Assembly (NCBI GenBank): GCA_003132865.1
Contig: PKYZ01000804.1
Span: 291-10,655, forward strand
Direction: 5' to 3'
Length of the DNA: 10,365 bases
From: Bryobacterales bacterium
GTDB lineage: Bacteria; Acidobacteriota; Terriglobia; Bryobacterales; Bryobacteraceae
The notes below the pieces were generated by a model that was given only the letters and a program-made list of their open reading frames with translations, ran no database searches and was not told where the DNA came from. A program made the translations under genes and the position numbers. Positions 8,049-10,365 of the stretch are shown in pieces; position 1 is the first letter of the stretch, and the number at the start of each line of letters is the position of its first letter.

Positions 8049-8049
8049 G

Positions 8050-8571
8050 ATGCTCGCCGAATCGCTTGCGACTATCGTGCTGCCCGATGCGGATGGCAGC
8101 CAGATCCGCCTGGGCTCGCTTTGGGAGCGGCAGCCGGCCGTGGTGGTCTTCCTGCGCCACTACGGTTGAATCTTCTGCCGCGAGCACGTCGCGCGGTTGC
8201 GCGCACACGAGCGGGCCTTCCGCGAGCGGGGCGCCAACCTGGCGGCCATCGGACTCGGCGACGCGAACTACGCGCGCCAGTTCCGGGAGGACACCGGCAT
8301 CGCGTTCCCGCTGCTGATCGACGAGCAACGCCAGGCGTACCGCGCCGCTGGCCTGCGCAACGCGAACCTTCTGCACATGCTCCGGAGCGAGAACAAGACG
8401 GCCCGCGCCCGCGCCCGCTCCGCCGGCCACCGCCAGCATAAGCTGGGGCAGAATCCGTTTCAGCTTGGGGGCAGCTTCGTCTTCGGGCCGGGCAACGTGG
8501 ACCGGTACGCGCACGTCAGCCGCACGTTTGGGGATAATGCGTCCGTCGAAAATCTGTTCGCCGCGCTTTGA
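8050..8571 (+). CDS. AhpC/TSA_2 peroxiredoxin-like protein, candidate selenoprotein (in-frame TGA at codon 40)
   Basis: Read through one TGA, this frame gives a 173-residue thioredoxin-fold protein of the AhpC-TSA_2 (PF13911, PRXL2/SelU-related) family. Motifs run end to end: VVVFLRHYG, then the TGA, then IFCREHVARLRAHE, GANLAAIGLGD, FPLLIDEQRQAYRAAGLR, QLGGSFVFGPGNVDRYAHVSRTFGDNA and VENLFAAL. Relatives have Cys at the TGA position (GCIFC), so the TGA replaces the N-terminal redox Cys and gives U40-x-x-C43. No other lesion is present. Known family: vertebrate SelU carries Sec in this domain. I infer Sec insertion; the alternative is a single-base nonsense change (TGC to TGA) or a base-calling error. 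If TGA is a stop, only a 39-residue stub is made, and a TTG at 8197 is the first fallback start, which lacks the active site. The ATG follows the peptidase stop by one base, with no clear ribosome site, suggesting coupling. Probable role: thiol redox or peroxide defence. Confidence 0.75.
8167..8169 (+). other. Candidate selenocysteine codon (TGA)
   Basis: This in-frame TGA is codon 40 of the AhpC/TSA_2 gene. It stands where relatives encode the first cysteine of the active-site CxxC; the second cysteine is TGC at 8176-8178. The frame is open on both sides with family homology, which fits Sec decoding better than random decay. The rest of the window uses TGA as a normal stop, so general reassignment of the codon is unlikely. 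Confidence 0.6.
8184..8212 (+). promoter_or_regulatory. Candidate bacterial SECIS hairpin downstream of the TGA
   Basis: A five-pair GC stem, 8191-8195 with 8200-8204, closes a GUUG tetraloop at 8196-8199. After a small asymmetric internal loop, the pairs CGU/ACG (8187-8189 with 8207-8209) extend it, and GC/GC (8184-8185 with 8211-8212) may extend it further. The loop starts 26 bases after the TGA and has G in its first position followed by U. This fits the usual bacterial SECIS spacing and the loop G/U read by SelB. An alternative CCGCG/CGCGG hairpin (8178-8182 with 8192-8196) overlaps it. GC-rich coding DNA gives such hairpins by chance, so this is supportive only. Confidence 0.4.
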
Positions 8572-8574
8572 CAA

Positions 8575-9192
8575 TTACGCACTCGGAACGGTTCTAGACG
8601 CCGCCGATACAACATCGGCCCAAGTTTGCTTATCGAGTGCCGCCGCCTGCAAATCGACGAGCTGACTTCGGTAATATGCAAAGCTCTGAAAGATCTGCAA
8701 AGGTGACGGCACCGGGTCAAGGAAGTCTTCTTGCGTCCTGAGCCAGGCAGACACCTCGCGGATAATGGATGGCACCGATGAGTCGTGTCTCCCAGGATCG
8801 AAGCCGGCGAGATCGGAAATGAAGCTCTGATAGGCATAGCCGTCCGGCACGAGGGCGAGCCATCGGTGCGGTCGACGCGAACCCTCGCGTTCAAAACGAA
8901 AGGCTGCCGCCATGCCCAGTTCAAGGGGCATATTGAACCTCGCGAGATTGCCGCCGTCCTCTCCTGTCGAGCGCGACAGGTCGTGAATGGAGTATTTTGA
9001 CCCTGCGATGGCGCCCAGAATTCTAGAGAAGCGCGGTTCCGGGTCCCCCTCCGTCTCCCTTGCACTTCGAGGCAGGAGGCGGTGAGCGGCCACGGAGAAG
9101 ACTATAGCGAGCATAAGATCCTGGTAGTCCCGGTCGAAAGGACAATTGATGAAAACGGACTTCTCGTACGCCGACGGCGATCGGACCGCCAT
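8575..9192 (-). CDS. TIR/deoxyribosyltransferase-like Rossmannoid protein (hypothetical family)
   Basis: This 205-residue protein carries motifs of a widespread uncharacterised family: SVFINCPFD (12-20) then DYQDLMLAIVFSV, RFSRILGAIAGSKYSIHDLSRS (54-75), ARFNMPLELGMAAAF (84-98) and YQSFISDLAG. The order (an N-terminal strand ending in CPFD, an IHDLSR strand, then a Glu in PLELG at position 91) resembles the active-site layout of nucleoside 2-deoxyribosyltransferases and TIR-like enzymes, where a Glu before G-x-A acts on the N-glycosidic bond. That fold assignment is my inference from motif shape; biochemical activity is not known to me. The start ATG directly abuts the stop of the TIR gene (TAAATG), so the two are surely co-translated. 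Its stop lies 3 bases from the stop of the converging peroxiredoxin-like gene. A nucleotide- or NAD-directed effector or sensor in the same defence-like operon is plausible. Confidence 0.72.
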   Translation of the reverse strand: MAVRSPSAYEKSVFINCPFDRDYQDLMLAIVFSVAAHRLLPRSARETEGDPEPRFSRILGAIAGSKYSIHDLSRSTGEDGGNLARFNMPLELGMAAAFRFEREGSRRPHRWLALVPDGYAYQSFISDLAGFDPGRHDSSVPSIIREVSAWLRTQEDFLDPVPSPLQIFQSFAYYRSQLVDLQAAALDKQTWADVVSAASRTVPSA

Positions 9193-9777
9193 TTATGGTT
9201 TGGCCTCGCCGCCCGATCCCTCTTCTTTCAGGGCGAGAGCGTAATCCTGGATCTCTCTTAGACGTTCCTTCTGTTCGGCCCGCGTCTGTTCGTCGTGTGT
9301 GTGATCGAGGGCTTCCGCAGGATGCTGCACCAGATACTGCAAGTCGTCAATCACGGCGTCAAAGTTTGTCGTACAGATTGCCTTTCGGTGCCGCAGGAAG
9401 GGAGGCAAGTCCTTAGATGCGATGCCATGTGCGGCGATCACTGGCACCAAAGGCTTCGTCGAGTCCCAATCGTTTCGTAGGAATGCGCGCCACTCGGCCT
9501 GCAGTTGAGGATTTGCGGAAAAACCGGCTCCAAGCAAGAAAACGAATCCGTCTGCCTGGGCGCTTTCCCGATCCACTAGCCGGTTCCACTCTTCCGCCGA
9601 AGGTACATCCAGCCTTGACCACACTTGGATATTGTGACGCCGCAACGCCGCCTCGAGTTGAGCGGCCAATTCTGCGTCACGTTGAGCAAAGGAGATGAAA
9701 AGGCGCATATTAGAACCATCTTCAGTTTCGCACAAAGATCCGCCTGAAAGACGGCTGGTCGCGAGTTGTGCGCTCAC
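9193..9777 (-). CDS. TIR-domain protein, probable NADase effector
   Basis: The frame encodes 194 residues. A TIR domain begins at MRLFISFAQRDAELAAQLEAAL (from residue 24), followed by IQVW, a loop region around RLDVPSAEEW, ADGFVFLLGAGFSANP and QLQAEWRAFL, with Glu95 in the place of the catalytic Glu of NAD+-cleaving TIR domains, then KPLVPVI. A charged helical tail follows. No membrane segment or other sensor domain is visible. Two starts are possible. GTG at 9777 overlaps the stop of the RES gene (GTGA) and adds 23 residues without family character. ATG at 9708 begins right at the first strand and may be the real start, giving 171 residues. The gene abuts the Rossmannoid gene downstream. Bacterial TIR proteins commonly deplete NAD+ in anti-phage systems; that role here is inferred from family and neighbours. 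Confidence 0.82.
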   Translation of the reverse strand: MSAQLATSRLSGGSLCETEDGSNMRLFISFAQRDAELAAQLEAALRRHNIQVWSRLDVPSAEEWNRLVDRESAQADGFVFLLGAGFSANPQLQAEWRAFLRNDWDSTKPLVPVIAAHGIASKDLPPFLRHRKAICTTNFDAVIDDLQYLVQHPAEALDHTHDEQTRAEQKERLREIQDYALALKEEGSGGEAKP

Positions 9778-10236
9778 TTTTTCATCTGCGCGCGACCCAA
9801 TCGATCATCGAAGTAGAACGGCTCCGGACTGAAGAACCGCATCCTCTGGAAGTCCGGATGATGCGGATTCACTATGTGGTTGCACTCTCTCGGAATCACC
9901 ACCGAGGGGACCACAAGGACAACCGTGGTTAGGCTCTTCGCCCACTCTGTACCGATATCACGGGTGTCATTCGTGGGCTCTCCGGCGTCCCAGTTTGGCG
10001 GCAGTGTTTCGATGGGTCGCGTCGTTACCGGGAGATCGTCGGGTAATTCGAGTGGAGTAATGCATAGTCGGCGCCCAACTCGTCGGCATTCGCGAGCACC
10101 TCGAGAGCACAAAGTGCCCGGCTCGCCGCTGTGTAGATAACAGACGTTCCTTTGTGATTCGAGCGGCCGCTGTAAAGGCTTGCACCCAATCCGTCTTGGC
10201 TGGGTACCGGGCGCTCCCGAGCCGATAGACGATCAT
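9774..10236 (-). pseudogene. RES-family toxin gene disrupted by two frameshifts
   Basis: RES toxins degrade NAD+ (MbcT) or ADP-ribosylate targets (ParT) and are held by a MbcA/ParS antitoxin. Here the family sequence is spread over three frames. MIVYRLGSARYP reads from the ATG at 10236. A shift near 10195-10206 leads to DGLGASLYSGRSNHKGTS, then VIYTAASRALCALEVLANAD. A second shift near 10050-10066 leads to LELPDDLPV, LPPNWDAGEP, VVLVVPSVVIPRECNHIVNP and the end at 9774. The signature Arg, Tyr and Glu keep the family spacing (10 and 11 residues), and the Ser of VPS is present, but the usual GRWN reads GRSN. An open frame at 9774-10112 covers only the C-terminal part. The ATG abuts the antitoxin stop and the final stop overlaps the TIR start. 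Either it is a recent pseudogene or there are base errors near the contig end; retained residues and perfect junctions make errors a real possibility. Confidence 0.75.
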
Positions 10237-10365
10237 CTACCAGACGCCGTGTTCAACCCGGCCGAGCGTGTCTAGCACCCGGGCCAGACCTTCCGGGGTG
10301 TTCAGAAGCGATATGGGTGTCTTATCACCGAGAGATCGGACGGGTCTTCGGCGGCGCAAACGGCA
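10237..10365 (-). CDS. MbcA/ParS/Xre-type antitoxin, C-terminal fragment (DUF2384), cut by window edge
   Basis: The minus-strand frame is open from the right edge to a TAG at 10237-10239 and encodes 42 residues ending TPISLLNTPEGLARVLDTL then GRVEHGVW. This is the characteristic end of the toxin-binding domain of RES antitoxins (PF09722): a 'TP..LL.T.EG...V...LGRIEHG' pattern. In this family the C-terminal segment blocks the RES active site, while an N-terminal Xre-like domain binds the operon promoter; that domain would lie outside the window. The stop touches the ATG of the RES gene with no spacing, as usual for this toxin-antitoxin pair. It is too short to be in a standard ORF list but is well supported by motif and position. 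Confidence 0.78.
   Translation of the reverse strand, partial: CRLRRRRPVRSLGDKTPISLLNTPEGLARVLDTLGRVEHGVW

Noticed and set aside
8167..8169. TGA read as tryptophan or glycine through a changed genetic code
   Set aside because: TGA is used as an ordinary stop in this window (for example at 8569-8571 and 3985-3987), and the aligned family residue is Cys.
8197..8571. A 124-residue gene starting at TTG 8197 as the real peroxiredoxin-like product
   Set aside because: It would begin inside a conserved helix and lack the redox motif and first strand, all of which are encoded in frame upstream from 8050.
7858..8574. Long minus-strand open frame (238 residues) covering the peroxiredoxin-like gene without interruption
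   Set aside because: It has no recognisable domain, overlaps the peptidase gene end, and the plus strand shows clear AhpC/TSA_2 homology. The open antisense frame is a GC-rich codon-bias shadow.
1..10365. tRNA, rRNA, CRISPR array or transposase
   Set aside because: No cloverleaf-like stretch, regularly spaced repeats or transposase motifs were seen on either strand by eye.

Overview
The window looks like a GC-rich soil bacterium. Secreted CocE/NonD, tannase/feruloyl-esterase and M28 hydrolases stand beside a receiver-like/DUF3052 fusion and an AhpC/TSA_2 protein, which suggests Acidobacteriota of the Bryobacterales/Solibacter type. That placement is inference from gene content; no rRNA, tRNA or single-copy marker gene is present.

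Region 1 (1-1260) holds two damaged or incomplete genes in a tail-to-tail overlap. One is the 3' part of an RND-efflux outer-membrane factor (+). The other is an RraA/HMG-aldolase-like gene (-) whose family homology stops at about base 709, only a few bases from the efflux stop codon. This looks like a recombination or assembly junction.

Region 2 (1367-8571) is a co-directional + strand run. It comprises a secreted CocE/alpha-amino-acid-ester-hydrolase-like enzyme, a receiver-like/DUF3052 fusion carrying an exact 21-bp in-frame duplication, a secreted tannase/feruloyl-esterase-family hydrolase, a membrane-anchored M28 zinc peptidase, and a peroxiredoxin-like AhpC/TSA_2 gene starting 1 nt after the peptidase. 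The peroxiredoxin-like gene is open from 8050 to 8571 except for one TGA, which falls exactly on the redox Cys codon of the family's GCxFC motif. A hairpin suitable for a bacterial SECIS lies 26 nt downstream. The gene is therefore a strong candidate selenoprotein (UxxC), related to the SelU/PRXL2 group. A conventional gene caller would split it or drop its 5' end.

Region 3 (8575-10365) is a very compact - strand operon, read from the right edge leftwards. Its genes are the C-terminal end of a MbcA/ParS-type (DUF2384) antitoxin, a RES-family toxin broken by two frameshifts but keeping all its signature residues, a TIR-domain protein, and a Rossmannoid protein that resembles TIR and nucleoside-deoxyribosyltransferase folds. 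All junctions are abutting or overlapping. RES and TIR proteins are both known NAD+-consuming effectors, so this is a plausible compound toxin-antitoxin or anti-phage module. It ends tail to tail, 3 nt from the peroxiredoxin-like gene. No CRISPR array, tRNA, rRNA or insertion sequence was seen.
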